Below, one piece after another: positions 1-12,637 of a DNA stretch of 64,000 bases. Source of the stretch: Trichosporon coremiiforme (lineage: Eukaryota; Basidiomycota; Tremellomycetes; Trichosporonales; Trichosporonaceae); NCBI GenBank assembly GCA_039545355.1, contig BCJJ01000006.1:620001-684000 (forward strand), written 5' to 3'. The notes below the pieces were generated by a model that worked only from the letters and a program-made list of their open reading frames with translations, had not been told where the DNA came from and searched no databases. How positions within the stretch are numbered: the first letter of the stretch is position 1; each line of letters opens with the position of its first letter. Position numbers and translations under genes: made by a program.

Positions 1-168
1 ATTTTTGCGTTTGGAGCGCTCAGCAGACGGTCAGCTGCCATACCCATACCCCCGGGTGACAGCGGCGGTAACTGGGTGGCTGCGGGCTGTTTGGCCGAGG
101 CAAGAGGCTGAAAACCATGACGCGGGCCGTCTAAACTCCGGAGAAACATTGCTGATACCCCCCCTCAG
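1..168 (+). other. Upstream intron or unresolved 5' part of the permease gene
   Basis: The permease reading frame begins directly after a pyrimidine-rich AG acceptor at 167-168, preceded by a GCTGAT branch-like motif at 151-156. No exon in matching frame could be recognised in the first 168 bases, so this stretch is probably intron, with the gene's 5' end outside the window. Confidence 0.4.
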
Positions 169-1401
169 AACATTGCCATCGGTATCCTCTCGTTCCCCTC
201 GATCTTCATGCGTCTCGGCATGGTCGGCGGTGTCATCACCACCGTCGGCCTCGGTATTCTCGCGTACATCATGTGCTGGATCCAGTGCGACTTCAAGCTG
301 CGCCACATGGGTGTCATGCACTTCGGTGATGCCGGCGGTGTCATGTTCGGCAAGTGGGGTGCTCGCATCTTCGGCTGGGGCATGGTCATGAAGTCGATGG
401 GTCTTGCCGGCTCGCACATTCTCGGTGGCCAGACGGCGATCAGCTCGATCTCGGATCACGCGATCTGTCTCGTCTGGTTCGGCTTCTTCATGTTCATCGC
501 GTCGGTTGTCCTCTCGTACGACCGCGAGTGGCACAAGATGTGGTGGATGTGCTTCGTCTCGCTCGCGTGCATCTTCACCGCGTCCATCCTTACTATGGCT
601 GCTACCGGACACCAGAACCCGAACATCCTCACCAAGGGTGGCGCGCCCATCCAGTGGTACGCCTTCGTCCAGGAGCCGACCCTCATGGATGTCGTCGGAG
701 CGTTCACCAACATTCTCTTCGGCTACGGCGGCAACATGGCGTGCTTCTCGTTCATGTCTGAGATGCGCAAGCCCAACGACTTCAAGAAGTCCTTCGCCAT
801 GTCCCAGATCATCGTGTGCTGCTCGTACCTCATTGTCGGCGGTGTCATCTACTCGTACGGTGGCCAGTACACCACCTCGCCTGCTTTGACCATGGGCTCG
901 CACACCGTCCGCATCATTGCCTACTCGTTCGCGCTCGTCACGATCCTCGTCTCCGGTGTCCTCGGCGCCAACGTCGGTGCCAAGTACATGTACATCAACA
1001 CGCTGCGTAACTCGCACCTCCTGACCTCCAAGTCGTGGAAGGCGTGGGGCATCTGGATGCTCATGGTCGTCATCATGTGGGTCATCGGCTTCATCGTCGC
1101 CGAGCTCATCCCCTTCTTCAACGCGCTCCTCACCATCATTTCGGCCCTGTTCTCCGTCTGGTTCATCTGCGGTGCTGCCGGCATGCTCTTCATCTATGAC
1201 AACCTCCCCGCCCTCGCCAATTACGCCAAGGACCCCAAGCCCCGCAGCATGAAGGGCTTCAAGAAGAAGTTCTTCCTCGCCTGCTCCATTCTCTCCCTCA
1301 TCATCTCGTTCGCCATGACCCCCCTCGGTCTCTACTCGGCAATCCAGACCATCATTGACGGATACCGCAAGGGTTCCTTCGACCACCCTTTCGCCTGCTA
1401 A
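169..1401 (+). CDS. Amino acid permease, AAAP family, 3' part
   Basis: This is the 3' exon (410 codons plus TAA) of a polytopic transporter of the amino acid/auxin permease (Aa_trans) family, which moves neutral amino acids across the plasma or vacuolar membrane. The exon opens with the family's conserved block NIAIGILSFPSIFMRLGMVGG (first transmembrane helix, small residues and a Pro), followed by about ten further hydrophobic segments separated by short loops, for example around codons 10-40, 60-105 and 215-260. The C-terminus is short and ends FDHPFAC. The frame is fixed by the acceptor at 167-168; the ATG at 208 lies inside the first helix and is unlikely to be the start. The N-terminal cytosolic region is missing because the window begins inside the gene. 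Family is confident; substrate cannot be told from sequence. Confidence 0.85.
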   Translation, partial: NIAIGILSFPSIFMRLGMVGGVITTVGLGILAYIMCWIQCDFKLRHMGVMHFGDAGGVMFGKWGARIFGWGMVMKSMGLAGSHILGGQTAISSISDHAICLVWFGFFMFIASVVLSYDREWHKMWWMCFVSLACIFTASILTMAATGHQNPNILTKGGAPIQWYAFVQEPTLMDVVGAFTNILFGYGGNMACFSFMSEMRKPNDFKKSFAMSQIIVCCSYLIVGGVIYSYGGQYTTSPALTMGSHTVRIIAYSFALVTILVSGVLGANVGAKYMYINTLRNSHLLTSKSWKAWGIWMLMVVIMWVIGFIVAELIPFFNALLTIISALFSVWFICGAAGMLFIYDNLPALANYAKDPKPRSMKGFKKKFFLACSILSLIISFAMTPLGLYSAIQTIIDGYRKGSFDHPFAC

Positions 1402-1416
1402 GCGCAAAGCTATGGC

Positions 1417-1429
1417 CGAGCGCAGCGAG
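1417..1429. repeat. 13-bp palindrome CGAGCGCAGCGAG
   Basis: An inverted-repeat word 16 bases after the permease stop codon. It is the reverse complement of the copy at 14308-14320 and differs at one central base from the copies at 1673-1685 and 2382-2394. Confidence 0.6.
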
Positions 1430-1672
1430 GCGGAGCGCTTCCTGCGCTGTCTGAATCTAGATCACCTAGAGACATATCTAGAGCGTGGAGTTCTATCCTC
1501 TTAATCTCAACCAACAACTACCTCCTAAAAACAATCATAACACACACTTATTTCACAACCTGGGAAAGTCTTGAATATGAGACGTCTGCCGCCCGCGTCG
1601 CGGGGTCGGCTTTGTATTACTAGCTAGCATGGAATGCAATCTTCAACCAACCAAACGAGCGCAGCTGCAGCA

Positions 1673-1685
1673 CGAGCGAAGCGAG
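1673..1685. repeat. 13-bp palindrome CGAGCGAAGCGAG
   Basis: Second copy of the non-coding palindrome, between the permease and the amidohydrolase. Its reverse complement occurs at 2382-2394. Confidence 0.6.
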
Positions 1686-1888
1686 TGTGCACTATGCGCA
1701 AAGCGTGTTAATGATCGTAGAGAGTATGTGCGACTAGCGATGGACTGGAGGCTGAAACTTGCTGCAGAAACCCGATACGGAGGATCCGGCGCGTGTCGGC
1801 CACATCCGGTGGACGCATGAGGTCATCGGCGTGAATGCCGCCTTCAACTCCGTGTCGACGTTGCATCTTCAACATACAGTACACAAGG

Positions 1889-3513
1889 ATGACTGCTCAC
1901 CAAGCACCGATCTGGAAGCCGGGGGATGAAGCCCCCCGTCCCCCGCCCAAGGGCGACATCACGGCCATGCCGTGGATTCCCGAGCCGGCGCGGCCGCTTG
2001 TCTTCATCAGTGAGTCACCGCCCTTATCACTTATCGCCCTCTCCGTCCACTTCGCGCACTGTCGCTGTTGCAGGCACAATGGGACACGGGGGAAGAAGGG
2101 AAAGAGGAACGGGGAGGACTAACACCCAGACGCCAACGTCGTCGACGTCGCGGGCAACAAAGTGCACTCTGGTATGACGGTGCGCATCGAGGACGGGGTG
2201 TTCAAATCGGTTAAGAAGGCGGATCAGGCGGAACTCGACGAACTCGCCAAGGACACGAAGGCGCGTGTCGTTGATGTTGGAGGGCTGTGGCTTTGTCCCG
2301 GTCTTGTTGATTGTCGTGAGTACTCCCACATGCGTTTTCAGTCGTGTCAAATGGTCCGCTTCGCTCCCCATGGCCATCCGGCTCGCTTCGCTCGTCATTC
2401 CCATCCGGCTCGCTCTGCTTGCCGCTAACCCCAGACGTGCATATCAACATGTCCGATGGCGGGCGGGACTTCGTCGAGCCCCAGCTTCGCGCAACGTACA
2501 CTTTAAAGTCCATGCTAGCGCGCGGCTTCACGACCGTCCGCGACGTCGGCGGGGCGGGGTACTTCCAAGCGCAGGCCGTGAAGCAGTGGCTGACCCCGGG
2601 ACCGCGCCTGTTTCAGGGCGGGCGCCTGCTCTCGCAAACGGGTGGGCACGGAGACGTACGCGGCCGTGAAGTGTGCGATTCCACGCCGTCGCTGGGGTGC
2701 TGTTCGGGCGACGGACCTCTCATCGATGGCGTCGCTTCTGCAGCGCACATCACGCGCGACCTCATGCGCCGGGGAGCCGACCATATCAAGATCGCGACGT
2801 CTGGCGGTGTCTCGTCGCCCACGGATGCGCTTGACTCGATCCAGTTCCTGCCCGAGGAGATCCGCACGATCACCCAGGTCTGCAAGGATATGGGCGGGCG
2901 CCTGACGACTGCGCACGCGTACACCCCCGCCGCGATCAGGCGGGCGGTCGAGAACGGCGTCCGGGGCATTGAGCACGGCAACCTCCTCGACCGGGACACG
3001 GCCAAGCTCCTGAAGGAGAAGGGTGTGTTCCTGACCCCGACACTGATCATCAGCACGTGCAAGGGTCGTCCGCCTCTGAGCGACAGTCTTCCGGACTGGC
3101 AGAAGGAGAAGAACGAGATGGTCAGGCTGAAGGGTCGTGAGGCGATCAAGATTGCCGAAGAGGAAGGAGTTACAGTCTGCTTTGGCACGGACCTCACGTT
3201 CGGCATGGGATACCTCCAGAGCGAGGAGTTCCGTATTCGCGCGGGAGTGTTGCCGAGCCACACGGTGCTCAAGCACGCGACGGTCAATGGCGCGAAGCAG
3301 CTGGGTGACGACAAGATTGGAGAGATCAGGGAGGGCGCGTACGGCGATTGCGTCGTCCTTACGCATAACCCTCTCGATGACGTTCGCGTCCTTGACTCTG
3401 GAGGCAAGGGCATCTGGGGCGTCGTGAAGGAGGGCCGCGTCGTCGTCGCGCGCGGAAGGGTGAAGGAGCAGGTGAAGCTCGACGTCGTGCTTGGCGTTCC
3501 AGATGCGGAATAG
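1889..3513 (+). CDS. Metal-dependent amidohydrolase (imidazolonepropionase/prolidase-like)
   Basis: Exons 1889-2009, 2130-2315 and 2435-3513 give 461 residues. The product is a TIM-barrel amidohydrolase that hydrolyses C-N bonds using metal ions. The N-terminal beta-sandwich is followed by PGLVDCHVHINM, supplying the two metal histidines (about H103, H105); the bridging lysine is in HIKIATSGG (about K221), further histidines are in TAHAY (about H263) and GIEHG (about H283), and the catalytic aspartate is in FGTDL (about D355). All expected ligands are present, so it should be active. Both introns (120 and 119 nt) are long for this locus; the first ends after a CTAAC branch point, and using that acceptor rather than the CAG at 2073 restores the conserved N-terminal strand. 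The second intron carries the 13-bp palindrome. Substrate unknown; related fungal proteins are often annotated as Xaa-Pro dipeptidase-like hydrolases. Confidence 0.85.
2382..2394. repeat. 13-bp palindrome CTCGCTTCGCTCG
   Basis: Copy inside the second intron of the amidohydrolase. A related word CCGCTTCGCTCC lies about 25 bases upstream in the same intron. Confidence 0.55.
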
Positions 3514-3566
3514 ACCCAAAACTTATGCATATGTTTGATACTACTTTCTTGACGATGCTAATGAGA

Positions 3567-4868
3567 CTACAGGCGACTCTTGGGGGTAATCCTTTGCGCC
3601 GCGTCGGCAATGGCAGCCTCGCTCATCTTGGCGACGTTAACATCGAAGAGTACGCGCTGCATGTCCTTCAGCTGGCCCTCGATCTTGCCCATGTCGTCGC
3701 CATATCGTCCCTGCCAGTCGTAGATCTTGCCCAGCTCGCGACTGGCCCGGACGAGCCAGTGTCCCCTCTCCCTCCTGGCTGCGTCATAAGCCTCGAGCGC
3801 TGGAGCGAGGTGCTGCGGTCTCGTGACGTGATCGCTAGCGAGGATGGCGCTGAGCACGGCGGCATCCTCGATACCCATGCCCGCGCCGGCTCCGTTGTGC
3901 GGACTCGTGGCGTGTGCGGCGTCGCCAAGGATCGCGACGCGGCCCTTCGCGAAGCTCGGAGCGGGGTGGCCGAGGTCGAAGATGGCCCACACCGGCAGCG
4001 TCTCATCGCACATGCTGAGCAGCTTGCGGACCGGCTCGCCCCAGGTGCCAAAGTCGCGGAGTGCCTGTTCCCGCGTTCCAGTGCGGGTGAGGCGCTCGTG
4101 GTCGCTCCACTCGTTCGGGTCGGAGTAGAATGCGACGACGTTGAGAGTGGCCCCGTGGTTCACGGGGAAGGTGAGGACGTGCCCGCCAGGACCGAGGTGC
4201 ATGAAGCTGTTCTGGCCGAGCTCCGGTCCAACGGCGGCAGTCGCGGCATCGATCGGGATCAGGCCGCGGTAGGCGTACTTGTGCGTGTACGTCGGGTTCG
4301 CGCAGGGATGATCGGGGAACATGCTTCGGCGGACCGCGCTCTTAATGCCGTCGCAGCCGAGCACGGCGTCGGCATGGCGCACGCTGCCATCGGCGAACTT
4401 CAGCGTGACACCCTCGCTCGTCTCCTCGAGCGACGTCAGCGTCTTGCCGAACTCGACGATGCCTTGCGTCGGGAGGAGCTTGACGACCTCGTCGAGGAAG
4501 TGCGCGCGGTGGACTGCGTTCTGCCCGAACTCATTCTTAGCCGTGAAAACGATCTCGCCCGCGTGGCCCGTCGGGTCGTAGCCGCGGACATAGTCGAAGA
4601 AGACGTCCGACTTCTCTGGTGCCGTGTTCCGCGTGCACACCTTGAGGAAGGCCTCGTAGATGTCGGGGTGGCAGAGCTTCATAGCCTGGAGCGCGTTCGG
4701 GGTGAAGGAGACGCCGGCGCCGATCTCGCCAAACGCCGCCGCACGCTCGTACATCTGCACCTTTATCCCGCGGTGGTACAGCGAAATCGCGAGGGCGAGG
4801 CCGGCGATCCCGCCGCCGACGATCGCGAGCGAGAAGGTCTTGCTGTTGTCTAGCGGGACGCGCTCCAT
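3567..4868 (-). CDS. FAD-dependent monooxygenase, salicylate hydroxylase-like
   Basis: A single-exon gene for 433 residues. It belongs to the class A flavoprotein monooxygenases, which use NAD(P)H and oxygen to hydroxylate small, often aromatic substrates. The N-terminal Rossmann motif VGGGIAGLALA sits at about residues 17-27. A DG motif (GCDGIKSAVR) and the FAD ribityl-binding GD motif (LGDAAHATSPHNGAGAGMGIEDA region) follow at their usual places. The start at 4868 is chosen because the Rossmann strand begins 12 residues later; the frame stays open upstream to 5000, but those 44 residues look like leader sequence. The gene converges with the amidohydrolase, 53 bases between stops. Salicylate hydroxylase is the closest named relative by motif pattern; the real substrate is not deducible. 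Confidence 0.88.
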   Translation of the reverse strand: MERVPLDNSKTFSLAIVGGGIAGLALAISLYHRGIKVQMYERAAAFGEIGAGVSFTPNALQAMKLCHPDIYEAFLKVCTRNTAPEKSDVFFDYVRGYDPTGHAGEIVFTAKNEFGQNAVHRAHFLDEVVKLLPTQGIVEFGKTLTSLEETSEGVTLKFADGSVRHADAVLGCDGIKSAVRRSMFPDHPCANPTYTHKYAYRGLIPIDAATAAVGPELGQNSFMHLGPGGHVLTFPVNHGATLNVVAFYSDPNEWSDHERLTRTGTREQALRDFGTWGEPVRKLLSMCDETLPVWAIFDLGHPAPSFAKGRVAILGDAAHATSPHNGAGAGMGIEDAAVLSAILASDHVTRPQHLAPALEAYDAARRERGHWLVRASRELGKIYDWQGRYGDDMGKIEGQLKDMQRVLFDVNVAKMSEAAIADAAQRITPKSRL

Positions 4869-5087
4869 TGCCGTCTGTGTTTGCCGTGGCTGTCGTGTAT
4901 GGTAACAAGTGCGTGTGTAGGGCGTGAGAGATATATAAGTGGGCAGCCCGAAAACAACCGGAAATGCAGACGTAATCAGGACACCGATCGGGCAAGACAC
5001 AGCCGAGGGCCGACCGGTGCCAAGTCGCCGATTCTTGAGAATTCTTGTACAATGTAGGCCGCAGCCCGATGCATATACTGATACAGT

Positions 5088-7203
5088 CTACTTCTTACGC
5101 ACGCTGAGAACGACGACGTCGCCTTCGTCCAGGTTGACGCTCGCGAGGGAGCTTGCGTTGTTCATGACCTTGCCGTTGTAGTCGAGGCGGAGGCGCGAGA
5201 CCGGTAGGTCGGCGTCGACCGCACGCTTGATGCGGTCACGCAGGTTGGCGAACGTCAGGTTCACTGGCAAGTCAGGCACGATGATCGTGCGCCCGTCCAG
5301 CTTCCATTCGGGCTTGTCCGCCATCGCGGGCAGCTGCACCTGCAGCGCGATCGGCTCGGGGTGCAGAGACATCCAGTCGATCTCGCTGTAAAGCTGTCCG
5401 TTCGGGAGCTTGTCGATGCGAGACTTCTTCAGTCGCGGTTGCGGTACGTCGTCGTCGTCCGGCGCGGCGCGCGTCGGGGCGCTCTTACCCGAGTCCTTCG
5501 ACTGACCCGGCTTCTGTTTCGCGATGCCCGGGCCGACCTGCGGGCCGACAGTGTTGATCGGCGTGTCGTTGATACCACGGCGCTCGCGCTCGCGGCGCGC
5601 AGCGTCCTCAGCACCGTACCGCGACTGGAACGTGTCCGACACCTTGGCGGCAGAATTCGTGTGGCCGTCCCACACAACCTTCTCGCGGTCGCGCTTGCGC
5701 TTCAGCGCCTCCTCTTCGCGCTTCTTGCGCGCAGCCTCGTCCTCCTCGTCGCCGAACATGTCCGTACGCGCTGCGGCGAGGTTCTTGAGCGACTTGGACA
5801 CGTCCGCTCCAACCTGCAACTGCGCTTGCTGTTGGCGACGCTGTTCGAGCTCGCGCTTCTGATCCTTCCACCGGGGGTCGAGCAGCTCGATTCGGATGTG
5901 CTCCGACAGCTCGTTCTCCGGAATCGACTGTCCACAGTAGGGACACTGGGCCGTAGCGACGGGTCCCCCACGCTGAATACCCTTCGGCACGTAATCCTTC
6001 CTGATCTTGACACCGCGGGACTGGAGAGTAGCACGCTGGACGTCGCGGGCACGGGCTTGCTCGCGCTCGGCGACCAAACGGGCGTTGCGCGCCTCCTCGG
6101 CCTCATCGTCGTCGTCCTCCTCCATGTCGACCTCCTCGATGTCCTCCTCTCCGGCACCGGTGGCGGGAATCTGGGCAGCAGGCTCTTCCATGATCATGGC
6201 GGCCATACGCTTCTCCGCCATGCTCATCTGGCGGAGCTTGTCGATGCTGCTCGGCGGCGGCAGATCGAGGTCCATGTCGGCCTGAGTGAATTCGATCGTC
6301 TCGACGGTGACAAAGTCCTGCCAGTCGATCTCGGCGAACTCCTTGGCCTCCTCGTCGCGCTCCTTCGCCTTGTCGTCCTCGCGCCGGCGCTTTCGCTGCT
6401 CCCAAGCCGCTCGTCCCTTGGCTTCCTCCAGAGTGTCCCACTTGGCTCGCGGGTTTGCGTCCTGAGCGATGAGACCGGCGACCTGTCCCTCAGGGGGATG
6501 CATGACCTTCTGGTACGACTCGACCATGCGGTTGTAGTAGCCGTAAAGCGAGTGGGTTGGTCGCAGGAAGTCGAACTGGTAATTGCGTCCCTCGCGAACT
6601 GAGAGCGCCGTGAGGAACGAACGGCCTCGTCGAGCATGGAATAGAGCCGTCAACCGCAGGATGTCGAGGTCCTGGGCGGTGACACCGGGCAGGTCGACCT
6701 TGAACTCCCAAGACTTGGGTTCCGGGATGGGCTCCAAGTCCTCGGTCTGGTCTCTCGGCGCGGGCGTAGCCGATCCTCCCGGCGTGCTGACCGCCGGCTT
6801 CAGTCCCTTCGCAACGTCCTCGGCGTCCTCGACACAGACAGCCTTCTTCCACTTGTAGTACTGGTGGTACGGATCCTCGTCGGCCAAAAAAGAGAAGCGG
6901 GGGTCGCTGGCTTGGGACTCGCGAATCTTGCCCTCGAGGGCGTCAGGGTTGCCCGTCTTCGACACAGCGAGGGCTGTCTTGTCGATGATTTCTGCAAGGT
7001 CAGTTTGGCGCACGCTACAATAACTCACTCCTCATCTCCGGTGGAGGGTAAATCAGGCCGACCTTGAACTTGTCGCTGTGACGCGGCGGGCGGTACTCGC
7101 CGATGTCCTCCTCGGCACTGGCCGCAGCCGCACCGTTTTGTTTCCGGAGCTCATCCTCTCCTGCGTACGAGTTCACAGGTTTGGGGAGGTTGAGGGCCGG
7201 CAT
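5088..7203 (-). CDS. SF3A1: Splicing factor 3A subunit 1 (SF3a120/Prp21)
   Basis: Exons 7203-7029 and 6991-5088 (complement) encode 692 residues; the intron is 37 nt. SF3A1 is part of the U2 snRNP complex that recognises the branch site. The N-terminus has GLIYPPPEMR leading across the intron into KIIDKTALAVSKTG, the first SURP module (about residues 50-105), ending DPYHQYYKWK. A second SURP module lies near residues 150-205 (DLDILRLTALFHARRGRSF...LYGYYNRMVESY). The middle is charged and acidic, with a C2H2-like PYCG...SEHIRIELLDPRW segment near residue 425. The C-terminal 80 residues form the ubiquitin-like domain (TIIVPDLPVNLTFANLRDRI). Length and domain order match fungal and animal SF3A1. 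Confidence 0.95.
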
Positions 7204-7485
7204 GTTTTGCCGTTGTTGTTGTCGGTGTTGGCGAGGTTGAGGTCATTGCATAGAAGTTGAGTGGTGGTGGGTGGCGATCGACGGGGATTGCGGGATTAAA
7301 GCCACATGGCAGGCTGTGGCATGGTCACGCGTGTTATTTGTTTTCGTGGGAGACGATTCCACCCCACGTACGCACGCACGACAAGAAGGATCCGCCAGGG
7401 CCAGGGCAACAACATGACCCAGCGCCAAACATTGCAATCAACAAACAGCTCCCCTCTTTCCACATTTCTTGCTCCCAACCCCATC

Positions 7486-9442
7486 ATGTCCAGGCAAACG
7501 GCCATGCCGCCGCCTCCTCTTCCGATCCCATCTTCCTCACCGAACCGCAGTGGAATGCCGTCCCCGGGCATGCTTGCACCTAACAAGTACTCGCAGCGCG
7601 GATCCATGCCGCCCCCCAAGTTGCCCGCATCCTCGTGCAGGTCTAGCACCTCGTCCCGCCCCAGCTTCGCTCTGTCCGATGGCTCAGACAACAACTCGGT
7701 CTACGGCAATCCCAACAGCAGCAACGAGAGGATTAAGACTCCCCTCCAGGACTCGAAGCAGGACAACATCTCCACTGTGGATGATGTGGAGGCTCAGTTC
7801 GCCAACCTCATGGTGAGTTGCCTTAGGGGAGGATGAGCTGACTTGCAGGAAACCTTGGAGGTTCCTTCCAGCGTCCGTATCAAGTTCGGAACAGTCGGAC
7901 GTGACGTCAAGCAGTCGATTCTCATGTCGAGCCAAACATCGAACCCAGCCATTCCCGGCGCACTCGGCCTGCCCGTACCAATCCAGGGGAAGACCGCTCC
8001 CCAGAAACCTAAAATGAAGAAGAACGCTTCAGCACCCTTCCTTCGCAAGTCGAGGTCCTCTGCGTCTCTCGATGGTGAACAGGCTCAGGTCGGAGGCACC
8101 TACAACTATGGCGGTGATCAGTTCACGATCGTTGCTTCGCCCTCGGTCCGCCCTGGAAGTCATTCGAGGGGCCAGTCTGTTGATGTTGGTCGTGCTTCCA
8201 CTCCCCTCGGCAGGCAGAGGGGCTCCGTCCCCCCCTCACCCCGTAAGGTCCCGCCGAGCCCTGCCCGCAGCGACCGCAGCTTCAGGAGCAGCACTAGTCC
8301 GACGGAGCTGCCGGAGAACTATGTGCAGTGGCTGAAGACTTCGAAGGCCACAGATCTTAACATGGACGTGGGAAAGGCGAAGAAGCTGCGCATGCTGCTT
8401 CGTCACGAGGCGACCGGCTGGGTTGCCTCGTTCATCGATGCCGGTGGCTACGACCGACTCCTCGACCGGATTCAGGACCTACTCGACGTGGAGTGGCGTG
8501 AGGAGCAGCATGACGACAAGATGCTGTACGAGCTGCTGCGGTGCGTGAAGGCGCTCTCGACGAGCGAGGTGGGCAAGGCTGCTCTGCGGGCAAGGCACCC
8601 TCGGCCATTTCCCGCCCTGTCTCAGCTGCTCTTCTCCGAGAAGAAGCCCGGCGAGCTGGCGTGTCGCCAGGTGATTGTGGAGATGTGGCTGTTCCACTTT
8701 GAGCTGTTCCCGCCGCAGTCCGATGCGCAGAGATCGGGCTCACTGCGCTTCGAGACCCCGAACCAGGTGGACGTCGTCGACTTTGTCCGCAGCCTGCTTC
8801 TTCCCGAGAAGGAGGACAAGGCCAAGGACTACCATGACTTTATCACGCAGGCGCACCGTCCCCGCATCTTTAAGGCATGGGTGCAGGAGATGGCTGACCT
8901 GTGTCGCGACTACTTCTGGATCATGTGCCACGGCTCGAACACGCTGTGGAGATTATCGGAGGTCGACGTGAACGCCGTCGAGCGCCCGGTCGCCCCTGGT
9001 GGTGCCACCGGAGGAGTCGAGTTCGAGGCCATGGGATATGCTGTGAGTTGCCTGGACCAAACCCAACTGACGACAGACCATCCACTTCCGCCTTCTGAAC
9101 ACGCTGGTGCAAGCCACGGCCGAACAGAGCATGGACAAAGCGCGCCAACTGCACCACGACCTGCTGATGTCGGGTCTGGACCGCATCCTTGTCGTGAGTT
9201 AACACGCTTCAAGCCCGAACTGACAGCAGACGTTCCGCAAGGCGTCCACGACGTACTATCCGACGCTGCATCTCGAGCTGGCGCGATATGTCGACTTCCT
9301 GCGCCGGGTAAGCCCGGACCACAAGCTCCCGTACTTGATCGGTAAGATGGTCGGCTCACCGCCCGAGGAGCTGAAGCGGCACCGCTCGGCGCAGGAGTGG
9401 CTCCCGCGATCATGGGACTCGTCGCAGAGCCCAGCGCGATGA
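7486..9442 (+). CDS. Formin-like GBD/FH3 protein lacking FH2 (Rid1-like)
   Basis: Exons 7486-7812, 7849-9042, 9077-9193 and 9230-9442 encode 616 residues; the three introns are 36, 34 and 36 nt. A Pro/Ser-rich N-terminus leads into a Rho-GTPase-binding/FH3 armadillo region: VEAQFANLM across the first intron into ETLEVPSSVRIKFGTV (about 101-125), then ENYVQWLKTS, LRMLLRHEATGWVASFIDAGG, VEWREEQHDDKMLYELLRCVKAL and later ATAEQSMDKARQLHHDLL. True formins continue with FH1 and FH2 actin-assembly domains; here the protein stops after KRHRSAQEWLPRSW and the next gene lies on the other strand. This resembles the FH2-less GTPase-binding proteins known in fission yeast (Rid1). A role downstream of a Rho/Rac GTPase in polarity or septation is inference. 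Start is the ATG at 7486, in good context. Confidence 0.75.
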
Positions 9443-10077
9443 ACATCTGAAGACGACGGCATCGGCCCAGCCGCCCATCACATCAGTACCATGTCGAGAG
9501 ACCCATAGATTCGTTCTCGCATTCCTAGGGCTGGACTTTGCTAGCGATCGCCCACACGTCATACAATACGACACACGACCCCAATCCCAGACAGTAACCC
9601 TACCCCCTAACCCCTGCTTCCGTGCTTTAGTTGTGCATTATGAGACCAGTGTAAGAGATGGAAAGCGGCCAGTGCGTGTAGACTTTATGTAAATGCTGCT
9701 GGTCAGAAAGTTGGGAGCAGTCCGCAGTTAAAGATTAAAGCGAAGGTGAAAGGCGGCTGACGCAAGCGTCAGTGGATGTCAGAAACAGTCGGAAGAGTCG
9801 TCGATCGTAAGACCGAACAATCAAGGTCGGCGCCCACACAGACAACCCAAGCTTGTCGAGATTCTACATTTTTGCATGCTCAGTGGTGGGTGAGGGGTAT
9901 CCGGAATAGAGTATCCAGAATGGAATGCTAAAGACTTGATCGTGTTGTGAGTCGTGATGAGGTTCTATCCGTTTGGGACATCGCTCCTAGTCGCTATCAC
10001 AGTCGGTGATGGTTCGGTATCTCGGAGTCACACTGTCCGGTGACGAATGTTCCCGAGAGCTCGTGTGTGGGATACGC
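9443..10077. other. Convergent intergenic region
   Basis: Both flanking genes end here, so it should hold two 3' untranslated regions. No open frame with coding character, repeat or RNA gene was seen. Confidence 0.6.
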
Positions 10078-10431
10078 TTAGTGCGAAAGGAAGCGCTTGC
10101 CCTTAGCCCTCCGGCGGGCGAGCATCTTGCGTCCGAGCTTGGTGCGGAGGCGGGAGAGGAAGCCGTGCTTGTTCTTCCTCTTGCGCTGGGACGGCTGGTA
10201 TTCCATTCCCTGCTTGGTTCCACGCGCCATGAAGGGGTTCGGGTTGATGCGCTCGAGCAGGCTGAGCGTCGTGGGGCGGCTCATGCGGCTGGCGAGCGAG
10301 GCGGGCGCAGGACGGAGCATCGAGCCAGTCGTCGGGCGGAGAAGGGCGGAACGCGCCGGGGCGGTGGCGGAGGCCGAAGCGGCGAAAGTCCGCGCGGCGA
10401 GGAGGACTGGTCGGAACACGGCGCGGGGCAT
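10078..10431 (-). CDS. mrpL34: Mitochondrial large-subunit ribosomal protein bL34m
   Basis: A single exon for 117 residues. The last 44 residues are a canonical bacterial-type L34: [20 protein letters not shown] followed by [21 protein letters not shown], the very basic protein that threads through 23S-type rRNA. The first 70 residues are rich in Ala, Arg, Ser and Pro with few acids, as expected of a cleavable mitochondrial presequence. Length and architecture match fungal bL34m. Confidence 0.95.
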   Translation of the reverse strand: MPRAVFRPVLLAARTFAASASATAPARSALLRPTTGSMLRPAPASLASRMSRPTTLSLLERINPNPFMARGTKQGMEYQPSQRKRKNKHGFLSRLRTKLGRKMLARRRAKGKRFLSH

Positions 10432-10682
10432 TGTGCTAGTGTAGTTATGCGAGGAAGAGACGGAGTTTTAACTGATCTCGTGAAGAAAGTCGGCGGCGGG
10501 TTGCTGCAGGCAGAGCCAGGCACGCCTCCCTCTCATCTCGGAGTAAATGTCCAAAAGTCCTCGAAAGAAAATTACTGGACCCGCCATCCCATTCCTCTGG
10601 TGGAGGCAGCGGATGCTTGTAGATTGTTGTTGGTGACGTTTTGAGGAACACACTGGGTTTCGATCATCATCCACAGCACACA

Positions 10683-12336
<1,654 letters not shown>

Positions 12337-12637
12337 ATAGTGGACCATGTATTAGATGCAACTGTGACTCTGTGCATGCGAGTGACTGCCGTGGCGACGT
12401 GCATGACCTCGGCAGGGTGAAGGGTTCGGTGATCAAGATAAGTGCAGGCTGCATAGGCGTGCAAAAGGAGTCGGTGCACGTGCGGCATTCATGGCTGGCC
12501 TAAATTTGCCGCTAGCCAAACGTCGGACGGACACTCGACGGACCACTGTGCCGGACTCCGTGTGAGACTCGTCACCTTCACGGCTTGACGGTCCGTTCCC
12601 AACTCGTAATCGTACAATCCTTCACGACACCCGAAAA
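12337..12637 (+). other. Short intergenic region with RMND1-like promoter
   Basis: Lies between two co-directional genes. No coding or RNA feature was recognised. Confidence 0.55.

Larger units (their letters stand above)
1402..1888. other. Intergenic: permease 3' end and amidohydrolase promoter
   Basis: No coding sequence was recognised. The stretch holds two copies of the 13-bp palindrome described separately (1417-1429 and 1673-1685). The short open frame at 1629-1820 has no coding features. Confidence 0.6.

Noticed and set aside
31..1407. 458-codon open frame on the minus strand over the permease gene
   Set aside because: It is an antisense shadow of a GC-biased membrane protein gene: extremely Asp/Glu/Arg/His-rich with no domain, while the sense strand is clearly a transporter.
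2074..2129. Earlier acceptor (CAG at 2071-2073) for the first amidohydrolase intron
   Set aside because: It leads to a stop within 35 codons, whereas the acceptor at 2129 after CTAAC restores the conserved strand NANVVDVAG.
3525..4853. 442-codon plus-strand frame opposite the FAD monooxygenase
   Set aside because: The opposite strand encodes an intact flavoprotein with all motifs; the plus frame has antisense composition.
4869..5000. N-terminal extension of the FAD monooxygenase to the ATG at 5000
   Set aside because: The Rossmann motif starts 12 residues after the ATG at 4868, the normal position; the extra 44 residues have no targeting signal and look like leader.
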